A DNA stretch of 64,000 nt, taken from NCBI GenBank assembly GCA_045634325.1, contig JAZRAA010000024.1:62001-126000 (forward strand), written 5' to 3'. Origin of the DNA: URNF01 sp045634325. Lineage in GTDB: Bacteria; Bacillota; Clostridia; Oscillospirales; Acutalibacteraceae. The notes beneath the pieces were generated by a model. It was not told the DNA's origin. It searched no databases and worked only from the letters and a program-made list of their open reading frames with translations. A program made the position numbers and the translations under genes. Of the stretch, positions 1 through 7,790 are shown in pieces; position 1 is the first letter of the stretch; each line of letters opens with the position of its first letter.

Positions 1-353
1 GGGAAATCACCCATAAAGACTTCCGACTCTTTCACTTCACCGGTTTCTTTGTTGAGCAAACGCACGCGCACATGCAACGGTGCCGCATAGGTCACGTCAC
101 GTTCTTTACATTCCGCCACAGTATATTTGGGGGTTTCCTCTAAACGATAGTCAATGAATTCCAACACCAGGTTATCAGTATAATCCGCAATAGCAGACAT
201 ATCCTGAAAAACCTCTTTGAGGCCCTCTTCCAAGAACCACTTGTACGAATTTTTCTGTACTTCAATCAGGTTGGGCATATCCAGAACCTCATTGATTTTG
301 GCAAAACTCATACGGGTCGTGTTTCCGAGCTGGACCGGTTTGATATTCACCAT
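1..353 (-). CDS. rpoB: RNA polymerase beta subunit (partial, N-terminus)
   Basis: Only the first 117 codons lie in the window; the gene runs off the left edge. The protein opens MVNIKPVQLGNTTRMSF and continues with LIEVQKNSYKWFLEEGL, the conserved beta N-terminus that contacts DNA at the protrusion/lobe side of the polymerase. The start at 353 is set by an AAAGGAG site about 10 bases upstream. No rplL or rplJ gene precedes it: upstream on this strand lies a YdcF-like gene, so rpoB (presumably with rpoC) appears to begin its own transcription unit. A consensus promoter at 551-579 would give a leader of about 190 nt. Confidence 0.97.
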   Translation of the reverse strand, partial: MVNIKPVQLGNTTRMSFAKINEVLDMPNLIEVQKNSYKWFLEEGLKEVFQDMSAIADYTDNLVLEFIDYRLEETPKYTVAECKERDVTYAAPLHVRVRLLNKETGEVKESEVFMGDF

Positions 354-475
354 AGGCTAGACCACTCCTTTTGTGTTTCATCCGCGAAGTCCCGTTTCGC
401 GGGAAAATACATTTTTTATGCTCATCACGGCAATGATAAACGACCGGAGAAAACACATTTTTTGTGTGTATTCTC

Positions 476-504
476 TTGCATTTTTCAGCGTCCTGTGCTA
501 TACT
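476..504 (+). promoter_or_regulatory. possible promoter divergent from rpoB
   Basis: TTGCAT (476-481), 17 bases, TATACT (499-504) on the plus strand. No downstream gene is convincing on this strand, so it may drive a non-coding or antisense transcript or be fortuitous. Confidence 0.3.
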
Positions 505-550
505 CTATTTGTCAGAAAGGGCACATGAACCCATGATTAAGCAGTTTACT

Positions 551-579
551 ATTGTATACTTTATTTACCAATTTGTCAA
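551..579 (-). promoter_or_regulatory. sigma-A promoter of rpoB
   Basis: On the minus strand TTGACA (574-579), a 17-base spacer and TACAAT (551-556): a perfect -35 and a near-perfect -10. Transcription would start near 545, giving a long leader to rpoB. Confidence 0.8.
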
Positions 580-680
580 TGCTTTTTTGCGCATTGGCAA
601 TATTTTTTTACCTTTTTTCAGATTTTGCGCCTATATCACGGCTTTTTCCGACTTTTTAGGTGAAAATCTCCCCTGCACGC

Positions 681-723
681 AAAACAACCGCCGTGCATTT
701 CTTCGAAAAGAAACACACGGCGG
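681..723 (-). terminator. terminator after the YdcF-like gene
   Basis: On the minus strand arms CCGCCGTG (716-723) and CACGGCGG (688-695) enclose a loop that can itself pair (TTTCTT with AAGAAA), followed by TTGTTTT. It lies just past the stop codon at 737. Confidence 0.7.
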
Positions 724-736
724 AGTTGCTTGAAAC

Positions 737-1510
737 TCAATAACCCAAAACACCCATTCTGCAGATGCCGATAAATTCTCGCACCCAAAAACATAAAAAT
801 AAATACGGCGGTGTGGAGCAGGTCGCCGTTCCCACGGGATTTAAATTTGCTTTTTTGGCAAATACCGCACACCGTAATTGATGAAATTCCTGCGTCGCAA
901 TGACAATTTGCGTCGGCAAACCGTTTTCACGGATAACCTGTTCAGTATACTGCATGTTTTCGATGGTGTTAGCGGATTGCATCTCCATATAAATACGGTC
1001 GGCTTCCACCCCTAATTCCAACAAACAGGCACGCATAACCTCTGCTTCGCTGCAGATTTCATCTCGTCCCTTCCCGCCGCTCACCACACAAGGTACCTGC
1101 GGATTTTCTTTCAAATAGGTTGCCGCCGCTCGTAATCTGCCGTATAACATCAGCGATGGGCGGTCATCCTTGATACCCGCACCGGGTATCACCAGTGTCA
1201 CCGCCGTATCCGCAGGCGCAGTACGCACTGCATTGCAAATCATCAAAACGGAAACCGCAATAAACAACAATATGAGTGCCGCCACCACCGCCATAACCGT
1301 TATGCCAAGCGCACGCAGGCTATGTTTACTGTGAAATATAGAGGCCACCACTGTTTCCGTATAGGGACAGCACACAATCGCCAACACCGCCAAACCGATA
1401 CACACGCAGGCGGCGACGCCGGCATTATACACACCCGAAACCACAAACGGCAATCCGCCCCATATAGCCACGATTGCCGATACAATACCCAAGAGCAACC
1501 GCCATTTCAT
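737..1510 (-). CDS. YdcF/ElyC-type DUF218 membrane protein
   Basis: A 257-residue protein with three N-terminal membrane segments (about residues 5-25, 30-48 and 67-92) and a C-terminal DUF218 domain from about residue 104. Family landmarks are IPGAG (108-112), SGGKGRDE (144-151), the acidic SEAEVM segment, SANTIEN (179-185) and ATQEFH near 205-210. Relatives such as YdcF, SanA and ElyC are linked to envelope or peptidoglycan precursor homeostasis, but the chemistry is not established; a role here is inference. The start at 1510 follows GAGGG with suitable spacing; an upstream in-frame ATG at 1516 sits too close to that site. It lies behind serA, separated by a terminator, and may be read through. 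Confidence 0.85.
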   Translation of the reverse strand: MKWRLLLGIVSAIVAIWGGLPFVVSGVYNAGVAACVCIGLAVLAIVCCPYTETVVASIFHSKHSLRALGITVMAVVAALILLFIAVSVLMICNAVRTAPADTAVTLVIPGAGIKDDRPSLMLYGRLRAAATYLKENPQVPCVVSGGKGRDEICSEAEVMRACLLELGVEADRIYMEMQSANTIENMQYTEQVIRENGLPTQIVIATQEFHQLRCAVFAKKANLNPVGTATCSTPPYLFLCFWVREFIGICRMGVLGY

Positions 1511-1530
1511 ACACATCCCTCTTTTCAGAG

Positions 1531-1559
1531 AAAAAGCCCCGCCGACGCGGCGGGGCTTT
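1531..1559 (-). terminator. terminator after serA
   Basis: A 12-bp perfect stem (arms 1533-1544 and 1548-1559, loop 1545-1547) followed on the minus strand by TTTTTC. It sits between the serA stop and the YdcF-like start, so the latter may be expressed by read-through or weakly. Confidence 0.88.
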
Positions 1560-1568
1560 GTTATTTTA

Positions 1569-2729
1569 TTATCCGATATGGCGCACGCGCACAACGCCGT
1601 CCATAGCGACGATATGTGCCAGTGCATCCGCAGAAGGTGCGCTCTCTACATCCAAAACGGTGTAGGCGTAGTCTTTGCGGGATTTGTTAATCATAGTGGA
1701 AATATTGATACCCTCTGCCGACACGGTAGCACTGATTTGCGCCAACATGTTGGGAATGTTTTTGTGCAACACGCAAATGCGGTTCGCAGTAGAACGAGGT
1801 GCTTGCACGTCAGGATAGTTGACCGAATGAATGATGTTACCATTTTCGAGGTAATCACGCAATTCGTCAGCCGCCATCATTGCACAGTTGTCTTCGCTTT
1901 CGGGGGTGGAAGCACCCAGATGCGGGATTGCCACCACGTTTTCAACGCCCAGCATTTCATCGGTGGGGAAATCCACCACGTAAGCGGCAACTTTGCCGTC
2001 GGCAAGCGCAGCGAGCATATCATCGCTGTCCACCAAACCTGCACGAGAGAAATTGAGAATACGCACGCCGTCTTTCATGGACGCAAACGCCTGTTTGTTC
2101 AGCATGCCTTTGGTATCCGCCAACAGCGGCACGTGCACGGTGATGTAGTCGCATTCTTTATAGATGGTTTCCAAATCGTTTGCATGGTGGATAGAACGGG
2201 ACAAACTCCAAGCGGCATCCACCGACAGATACGGGTCATACCCATACACTTCCATACCGAGTGCTTTAGCAGCATTGGCGACCAAAATGCCGATAGCACC
2301 AAGACCGATAACACCGAGTTTCTTACCGGTGATTTCAGGACCCGCAAACGCAGATTTTCCTTTTTCCACCAGTTTGCCAACGGCGTCGCCCTCACCTTTG
2401 AGTGTAGCTGCCCACTGAATAGCGGGCACCACTTTACGAGAAGCGAGGAACAAACCGGCAAGCACCAATTCTTTCACAGCATTGGCGTTTGCGCCGGGGG
2501 TGTTGAACACCACGATGCCCTTTTCGCTGCACACGTCAATCGGAATATTATTCACACCGGCACCCGCACGTGCAATCGCATACAGGCTTTCCGGCAATTC
2601 CATGTCGTGCATGGCCGCAGAACGCACCATGACACCGGCGGCATTTTCCAGCGTATCGGTGATGGTGTAGTTGCCACCCAGACGGTCAGTACCGCAAGCG
2701 GCAATTTTATTTAAAGTACAAATATTCAT
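1569..2729 (-). CDS. serA: D-3-phosphoglycerate dehydrogenase, short form
   Basis: Oxidises 3-phosphoglycerate to 3-phosphohydroxypyruvate with NAD, the first step of serine synthesis. The 386 residues hold a D-2-hydroxyacid dehydrogenase core with the NAD motif GLGAIG (142-147), the substrate arginine in NFSRAGLVD (R229), an acidic residue at E258 and catalytic His270 in PHLGAST. A C-terminal ACT domain (about 317-386) probably gives serine feedback. The large intervening ASB domain of B. subtilis-type SerA is absent, which accounts for the length. The start follows AAGGGG, 14 bases after the serC stop, so the two are co-transcribed. serB is not nearby. Confidence 0.96.
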   Translation of the reverse strand: MNICTLNKIAACGTDRLGGNYTITDTLENAAGVMVRSAAMHDMELPESLYAIARAGAGVNNIPIDVCSEKGIVVFNTPGANANAVKELVLAGLFLASRKVVPAIQWAATLKGEGDAVGKLVEKGKSAFAGPEITGKKLGVIGLGAIGILVANAAKALGMEVYGYDPYLSVDAAWSLSRSIHHANDLETIYKECDYITVHVPLLADTKGMLNKQAFASMKDGVRILNFSRAGLVDSDDMLAALADGKVAAYVVDFPTDEMLGVENVVAIPHLGASTPESEDNCAMMAADELRDYLENGNIIHSVNYPDVQAPRSTANRICVLHKNIPNMLAQISATVSAEGINISTMINKSRKDYAYTVLDVESAPSADALAHIVAMDGVVRVRHIG

Positions 2730-2743
2730 CTTAAAATATCCCC

Positions 2744-3829
2744 TTAGGCGTTATTTTTCTCGAACTCTTGCATGAAGGCGACCAATTTTTCCACGCCTTC
2801 CATCGGCATTGCGTTGTAGATAGAAGCACGCATGCCGCCCACAGAGCGATGGCCTTTCAGGTTGACAAAGCCTGCCGCGGCAGCCTCTTTGACAAACTTG
2901 GCATCCAACTCTTCGTCACCGGTGACAAACGGCACGTTCATCAAAGAACGATCTTCGGGCACCACAGTGCCTTTGAACATTTTGGAGTTGTCGAGGAAAT
3001 CATACAACAAAGCAGCTTTCTTTTCGTTGATTTCCTGCATCTTTTTCAGACCACCGATTTCATTTTTCACCCATTCGAGCACCAACTTCGCTACGTAGAT
3101 GGTGTAGCAAGGTGGGGTGTTAAACATAGAATCGTTGTCTGCATGGGTCTGATAATTGAACATGGTGGGGGTGATATCCATCGCATTGCCAATCAAATCT
3201 TCACGGATGATAACCACCGTCAAGCCGGCAGGTGCCATGTTCTTCTGTGCGCCCGCATACAGCATGCCAAACTTGCTGACATCAATCGGTTGAGACAAAA
3301 TGCAGGAAGAAATGTCCGCCACCAACGGCACGTTGCCGGTATCGGGCAGTTCGTGATATACCGTGCCATAGATGGTGTTGTTCATGCAGATATGGAAATA
3401 GTCCGCATCGGGAGTGAAGGTAGCGGGGTCAAGTTTCGGTATGTAAGAGAAAGTCTTATCTTTGGAACTTGCCACCACGTTCGCTTCACCGTAGCGAGCG
3501 GCTTCCTTTTGTGCTTTGGTTGCCCACTGGCCGGTCAATACATAGTCAGCTTTGCCGGAGCGGGTCATCAAGTTCATCGGTACCATCGCAAACTGCGAAG
3601 AAGCACCGCCTTGCAGGAACAACACTTTATAGTTATCCGGAATTTCCATCACTTCACGCAGCAATGCCTCACATTCCTTGATAATTGCATCATACGTTTT
3701 GGAACGATGGGACATTTCCATCACGGACTGTCCGGAACCTTTATAATCCATCATTTCTTCTGCAGCGGTGCGCAAAACACTTTCGGGTAACACAGAAGGG
3801 CCTGCGGAAAAATTGTATACTCTTGCCAT
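2744..3829 (-). CDS. serC: phosphoserine aminotransferase
   Basis: A PLP enzyme that converts 3-phosphohydroxypyruvate plus glutamate to phosphoserine. The 361 residues start ARVYNFSAGPSVLPE, the family signature. GGASS (74-78) contacts phosphate, Asp172 in ADISS binds the pyridine ring, and Lys196 in AGAQKNMAPAG carries the PLP Schiff base. The start at 3829 was chosen because AAAGGAATGG lies just upstream and because this is where family similarity begins; the open frame extends about 20 codons further but that part overlaps the leader. First gene of the serC-serA unit, with its own strong promoter. Confidence 0.97.
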   Translation of the reverse strand: MARVYNFSAGPSVLPESVLRTAAEEMMDYKGSGQSVMEMSHRSKTYDAIIKECEALLREVMEIPDNYKVLFLQGGASSQFAMVPMNLMTRSGKADYVLTGQWATKAQKEAARYGEANVVASSKDKTFSYIPKLDPATFTPDADYFHICMNNTIYGTVYHELPDTGNVPLVADISSCILSQPIDVSKFGMLYAGAQKNMAPAGLTVVIIREDLIGNAMDITPTMFNYQTHADNDSMFNTPPCYTIYVAKLVLEWVKNEIGGLKKMQEINEKKAALLYDFLDNSKMFKGTVVPEDRSLMNVPFVTGDEELDAKFVKEAAAAGFVNLKGHRSVGGMRASIYNAMPMEGVEKLVAFMQEFEKNNA

Positions 3830-3887
3830 TAAAACCATTCCTTTCATATACGCATAGTCATTTTTGCGCGTATATATAATCGTATTC

Positions 3888-3916
3888 ATTTTACTCCCCT
3901 AAAATCAATCTGTCAA
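3888..3916 (-). promoter_or_regulatory. sigma-A promoter of serC-serA
   Basis: Minus strand TTGACA (3911-3916), 17-base spacer, TAAAAT (3888-3893). The leader to serC would be about 50 nt, too short for a riboswitch. It includes an 8-bp inverted repeat (3846-3853 and 3868-3875). Confidence 0.8.
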
Positions 3917-3947
3917 CGGCATTTCCGAAAAGTTTGACAGAAAAATC

Positions 3948-3993
3948 GCAAAAAATAAAAAATAACCCTTCTCCACGTAAGCAGAGAAGGGTT
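3948..3993 (-). terminator. terminator of the glg operon
   Basis: Ten-base arms AACCCTTCTC (3964-3973) and GAGAAGGGTT (3984-3993), followed on the minus strand by a T-rich run. It directly follows glgA. Confidence 0.9.
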
Positions 3994-4006
3994 AAAAATA
4001 CTCTCG

Positions 4007-5431
4007 TTAGCGTTTGCCAAGCGAACGATACAAACGAATATACTCGTTGGCAGAGCGACCCCAACTAAAGTCAGTGGTCATACAACGCTCCACCAGAATC
4101 GGCCAATCGGCTTTGTTGGCATATGCGCCGAGTGAACGTTCGATAGCGGCATACATATCATCAGCGTTGTAGGTGTCAAAGATGAAACCAAAGCCGCCGT
4201 CATCACCGCAATCACGGATAGAGTCAGCAAGGCCGCCGGTGCGACGCACGATCGGCACAGTGCCATAGCGACACGCCACCATCTGTGCAAGGCCGCAAGG
4301 CTCACTCTGAGACGGCATCAGGAAAATATCTGCCGCCGCGTAAATTTTATGGGCAAGTTCCGGAACGAAACCTGCGCAATAGCAGAACTTATCCGCATAC
4401 TGTGCGTATTTCTCACGGAAGAACGTTTCATACACCCATTCACCCGAACCGAGCAATACCACCTGTACATCTTCCTGCATCAAACGGTCAAAAATATGTT
4501 TAACCAAATCCAAACCTTTATGAGAGGCAAGGCGGGTAACCATACCAATCAGCGGCACGTCTGCACGTTTGGGTAAATTCAACCGTTCTTGCAACGCCGA
4601 CTTATTCGCCGCTTTACCTGCTTTGACCGTTTCAACCGTATAGTTTTCCCAAATCGCTTTGTCGGTCTCAGGATTGTAGCCATCGGTGTCGATACCGTTC
4701 AAAATGCCCGACAATTTCCACTCGTTGCGACGCAACACAGGATCTAATTTGTGCGAAAAATACGGGTCCAAAATCTCACGAGCATAGGTGCCCGAAACGG
4801 TGGTGACTTTATGCGCGCTTTCAATCGCGCCTTTCATCAAATTCACACAACCGTCTTGCTCCACCAAGCCGGCAGCGTCCTGCGGAATGCCGAATACATC
4901 CTCCAAAATATCCATGCCATATTGACCTTGGTATTGAATATTATGGATGGTAAACACCGTTTTGATATCACAGTATTCCGGTCTGCTACCGTAGAACAAG
5001 GTGTAATAAATCGGCACCAAGGCAGTTTGCCAATCATTAACATGCAAAATGTCCGGCCAAAAATCAATGGCGGGTAACATTTCGAGTATCGCACGAGAGA
5101 AAAACGCAAACCGCTCGGCATCATCAAAATGTCCGTAAAGACCTTGCCGTTTAAAGTAATATTGGTTATCCAATAAATAGTAGATAACACCGTTTAACCG
5201 TGCTTCGAAAATACCGCAGTATTGCCGACGCCACGAAACCGGCACCGAAATGCTGGTCAAGAAGGTCATGTTATCCCGCAACTCCTGCGGCACCGCATCA
5301 TACAACGGCAACACGACCCTGCAACCGACCAAGCGTTTACGCATTGCCGCAGGCAAAGAACCTGCTACATCCGCCAAACCGCCGGATGCCGCAAACGGCA
5401 GTGCTTCGCTCGCCGCATATAAAACCTTCAT
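4007..5431 (-). CDS. glgA: glycogen synthase (GT5)
   Basis: Extends alpha-1,4-glucan chains from ADP-glucose. The 474-residue length is typical of bacterial GlgA. Landmarks are the N-terminal ADP-glucose loop SGGLADV (16-22), HVNDWQTALVP in the middle, and the C-terminal SEPCGL (376-381) plus RTGGLADSI (from 397) of the GT-B nucleotide site. It is the last gene of glgB-glgC-glgD-glgA: glgD stops 11 bases upstream and a terminator follows. Confidence 0.97.
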   Translation of the reverse strand: MKVLYAASEALPFAASGGLADVAGSLPAAMRKRLVGCRVVLPLYDAVPQELRDNMTFLTSISVPVSWRRQYCGIFEARLNGVIYYLLDNQYYFKRQGLYGHFDDAERFAFFSRAILEMLPAIDFWPDILHVNDWQTALVPIYYTLFYGSRPEYCDIKTVFTIHNIQYQGQYGMDILEDVFGIPQDAAGLVEQDGCVNLMKGAIESAHKVTTVSGTYAREILDPYFSHKLDPVLRRNEWKLSGILNGIDTDGYNPETDKAIWENYTVETVKAGKAANKSALQERLNLPKRADVPLIGMVTRLASHKGLDLVKHIFDRLMQEDVQVVLLGSGEWVYETFFREKYAQYADKFCYCAGFVPELAHKIYAAADIFLMPSQSEPCGLAQMVACRYGTVPIVRRTGGLADSIRDCGDDGGFGFIFDTYNADDMYAAIERSLGAYANKADWPILVERCMTTDFSWGRSANEYIRLYRSLGKR

Positions 5432-5442
5432 ATCGTCACCTC

Positions 5443-6552
5443 TTACACAATCGTATTCTTTTCAATATAGATAGGATGTGTCACAAAACCTTGTAATACT
5501 CTACCGTTTTTAATGACAACATTCTTATCCACAATGACATTGCGCAACACGGTGTTATCACCAATCGAAGCGCCTTGCATAATCACGCAGTTTTCTACCA
5601 CTGCGCCGCGAGCAATATCTACGTCACGGAAAATAACCGAATCTTTTACCGTGCCGTTGATAGAGGCACCATCACCCACCAAGGAATTGGAAACCGCACT
5701 GTGCAAACCGTATTTAGCAGGCGCACAATCGCGCACCTTGGTATACACCGGACGTCCGCTCGTGAACAGCGCATTGCGAACCTGCGGGTCAAGCAGCGAA
5801 AGATTGGCGGAGAAATACCGTTCCAACGAATTGATGATCATGGCAGTTTCTTTGATTTCCACGCCTTGCACATGCAACTCGCCGATATGTTTTTGCAAAA
5901 TGTCACGTTCAAAGTGCAACAAGTTGTGTCCGATAGCATCCTTAATCAAACGGATGAGATTGGTTTTTTCTATGACATATACGCCGATAGAGAAATTACC
6001 TTGTGCCGTGGTCGCTTGGTTGAACAAGATATCGGTCACGCGACCGCTTCCGTCCACCGTCACCATCGGATGGTCAAATGCGCCTTTGAGCGTGTCATTG
6101 ACATACGCCATGGTGATATCCGCACCACTGTTCTCATGCGCATCCAACAAAGCATCCAAATCGATGTTACCCACCGTATAACAGTCGGACAACACCACCA
6201 ACTCTTCTTTGGAGGCACGTAAGAAGGACAACACGTCTGCCAGCGGCGAAATGCGCCCTTCATACAATTCATCCGAGCCTTGCGGCGGCAGATAATATAA
6301 ACCTTGGTTTTTACGGGATAAATCCCAAGACTTACCCGAACCCAAATGGTCCATCAGAGAATTATAATTTTTCTTGGTGATGACACCGACTTTGCAGATG
6401 CCCGCGTTCACCATGTTAGAAAGTGTAAAATCGATTAAGCGATATCTACCACCGAAAGGCGCAGAGCCTATGGCACGCATCGTGGTGATATCCCGTATCA
6501 TATCATCGCCTTTGTTCGGGAACAACAATCCCATCGCTCTTTTATTTGTCAT
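5443..6552 (-). CDS. glgD: glucose-1-phosphate adenylyltransferase, GlgD subunit
   Basis: A 369-residue partner of GlgC in the heteromeric ADP-glucose pyrophosphorylase of clostridia and bacilli. It keeps the nucleotidyltransferase fold (FGGRYRLIDFTLSN) and a C-terminal left-handed beta-helix (VVENCVIMQGASIGDNTVL). The N-terminal catalytic loop reads LLFPNKGDD where GlgC has LLAGGQGSR, and this degeneration marks GlgD as a regulatory, poorly catalytic subunit. The start overlaps the end of glgC by 11 bases, suggesting translational coupling. Confidence 0.95.
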   Translation of the reverse strand: MTNKRAMGLLFPNKGDDMIRDITTMRAIGSAPFGGRYRLIDFTLSNMVNAGICKVGVITKKNYNSLMDHLGSGKSWDLSRKNQGLYYLPPQGSDELYEGRISPLADVLSFLRASKEELVVLSDCYTVGNIDLDALLDAHENSGADITMAYVNDTLKGAFDHPMVTVDGSGRVTDILFNQATTAQGNFSIGVYVIEKTNLIRLIKDAIGHNLLHFERDILQKHIGELHVQGVEIKETAMIINSLERYFSANLSLLDPQVRNALFTSGRPVYTKVRDCAPAKYGLHSAVSNSLVGDGASINGTVKDSVIFRDVDIARGAVVENCVIMQGASIGDNTVLRNVIVDKNVVIKNGRVLQGFVTHPIYIEKNTIV

Positions 6553-7768
6553 GTTGCTCAGCCCCTTCCATATCTACCTCTACCATTGCTTTAGCGGGCA
6601 CAAAGGCATTTTCGCCAACCTTAATGCCTTCGGCAACCACTGCCACGCCCCAATCTTCCAGGGAACGGCAATCTTCCGGCCGTTCACCGACACGAGCGTT
6701 TTCTTCGACAATGGTATTCTCTGCCAGAATGGCATACTGCACGTGTGCACCTTTTTTAACGTGGGTGCCCGGCATCAAAATGGAATCGCGCACCAGTGCG
6801 CCTTCCTCTACCGTCACGCCGTTGAATATCACCGAGAAGTCAACCTTGCCGGCAATATTGCTACCCTCGGAAATCAAGCTGTTTTGCACCTGTGCGCCTG
6901 CCGCAATATACTGCGGCGGCAAACCGGTGGTACGAGAATAAATCCGCCATTTCGGGTCGGATAAATCCAGCGGCACTTTCGGGTCGAGCAAGTCCATATT
7001 GGCTTCCCACAAACTGTCAATGGTGCCAACGTCTTTCCAATACCCTTCAAACCGATAGGCAAACATCTTTTCGCCGCCTGCGAGCATCGCCGGTAACACG
7101 TTTTTGCCAAAATCGTTGCTGGAATTTGGGTCTTGCTCATCCGCCTCCAAATACTGACGCAGTTTCTTCCAGTCGAACACGTAAATACCCATGGAAGCGA
7201 GGTTGCTCTTGGGATTAGCGGGTTTCTCTTCGAATTCATAAATGGAATCGTCAGGATTGGTGTTGAGAATGCCAAAGCGGCTGGCTTCGGACATTTCCAC
7301 CTCTAACACCGCCACCGTACAAGCGGCACCTTTTTCTTGATGCGCACGAATCATCTTGGCATAATCCATTTTATAAATATGGTCACCCGACAGCACCAAC
7401 ACATAGTCAGGGTCATATCGTGCAATGAAATCTATGTTCTGATAAATGGCGTTAGCAGTACCTTTGTACCAGTCGGCGCCTTTGTTGCGCTGGTACGGCG
7501 GCAAAACGTGCACGCCCGCATTCATACGGTCGAGGTCCCACGGCTCACCCGCACCGATATAGTCACTCAGTTCCAGCGGTTGATATTGGGTGAGTACACC
7601 CACCGTTTCGATGCCGGAATTGATACAGTTGGAAAGCGGAAAGTCGATGATGCGATATTTCCCGCCGAAAGGCACTGCGGGTTTTGCAATGCGGCGAGTC
7701 AGCGAATATAATCTGCTGCCCTGTCCGCCTGCAAGCAACATAGCCACACATTCTTGTTTGCGAAACAT
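6542..7768 (-). CDS. glgC: glucose-1-phosphate adenylyltransferase, catalytic subunit
   Basis: Makes ADP-glucose from ATP and glucose-1-phosphate, the committed step of glycogen synthesis. The 408 residues show the active-site loop GGQGSRL (14-20), KPAVPFGGKYRIIDF after it, the substrate loop LSGDHIYKMDY, and a C-terminal beta-helix. The start at 7768 follows GGGGAGG; the open frame extends further upstream but into the end of glgB. The next gene, glgD, overlaps its stop. Confidence 0.97.
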   Translation of the reverse strand: MFRKQECVAMLLAGGQGSRLYSLTRRIAKPAVPFGGKYRIIDFPLSNCINSGIETVGVLTQYQPLELSDYIGAGEPWDLDRMNAGVHVLPPYQRNKGADWYKGTANAIYQNIDFIARYDPDYVLVLSGDHIYKMDYAKMIRAHQEKGAACTVAVLEVEMSEASRFGILNTNPDDSIYEFEEKPANPKSNLASMGIYVFDWKKLRQYLEADEQDPNSSNDFGKNVLPAMLAGGEKMFAYRFEGYWKDVGTIDSLWEANMDLLDPKVPLDLSDPKWRIYSRTTGLPPQYIAAGAQVQNSLISEGSNIAGKVDFSVIFNGVTVEEGALVRDSILMPGTHVKKGAHVQYAILAENTIVEENARVGERPEDCRSLEDWGVAVVAEGIKVGENAFVPAKAMVEVDMEGAEQHDK

Positions 7769-7790
7769 ACTAAAAATCCTCCCCTGAAAA

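Larger units (their letters stand above)
354..736. other. 383-base intergenic region upstream of rpoB
   Basis: No convincing gene is present. The stretch holds the rpoB leader, the rpoB promoter (551-579, minus), a weaker promoter-like pair facing the other way (476-504, plus) and the terminator of the YdcF-like gene (681-723, minus). Within the leader are a 7-bp G+C-rich hairpin (arms 382-388 and 396-402) and an imperfect A+T-rich hairpin near 453-475. An 89-codon open frame on the plus strand has low-complexity Phe/Ile-rich content and no suitable ribosome site, so I do not call it. Confidence 0.7.

Noticed and set aside
464..733. 89-codon plus-strand open frame in the rpoB-ydcF gap
   Set aside because: Low-complexity Phe/Ile-rich product, no ribosome site at a suitable distance, and it overlaps the rpoB promoter and a terminator.
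1578..2714. 378-codon plus-strand frame opposite serA
   Set aside because: It is antisense to a clear serA with all motifs; the His/Arg/Cys-rich product is typical of shadow frames in this base composition. The same applies to long frames at 2768-3790, 14918-15751 and 44439-45590.
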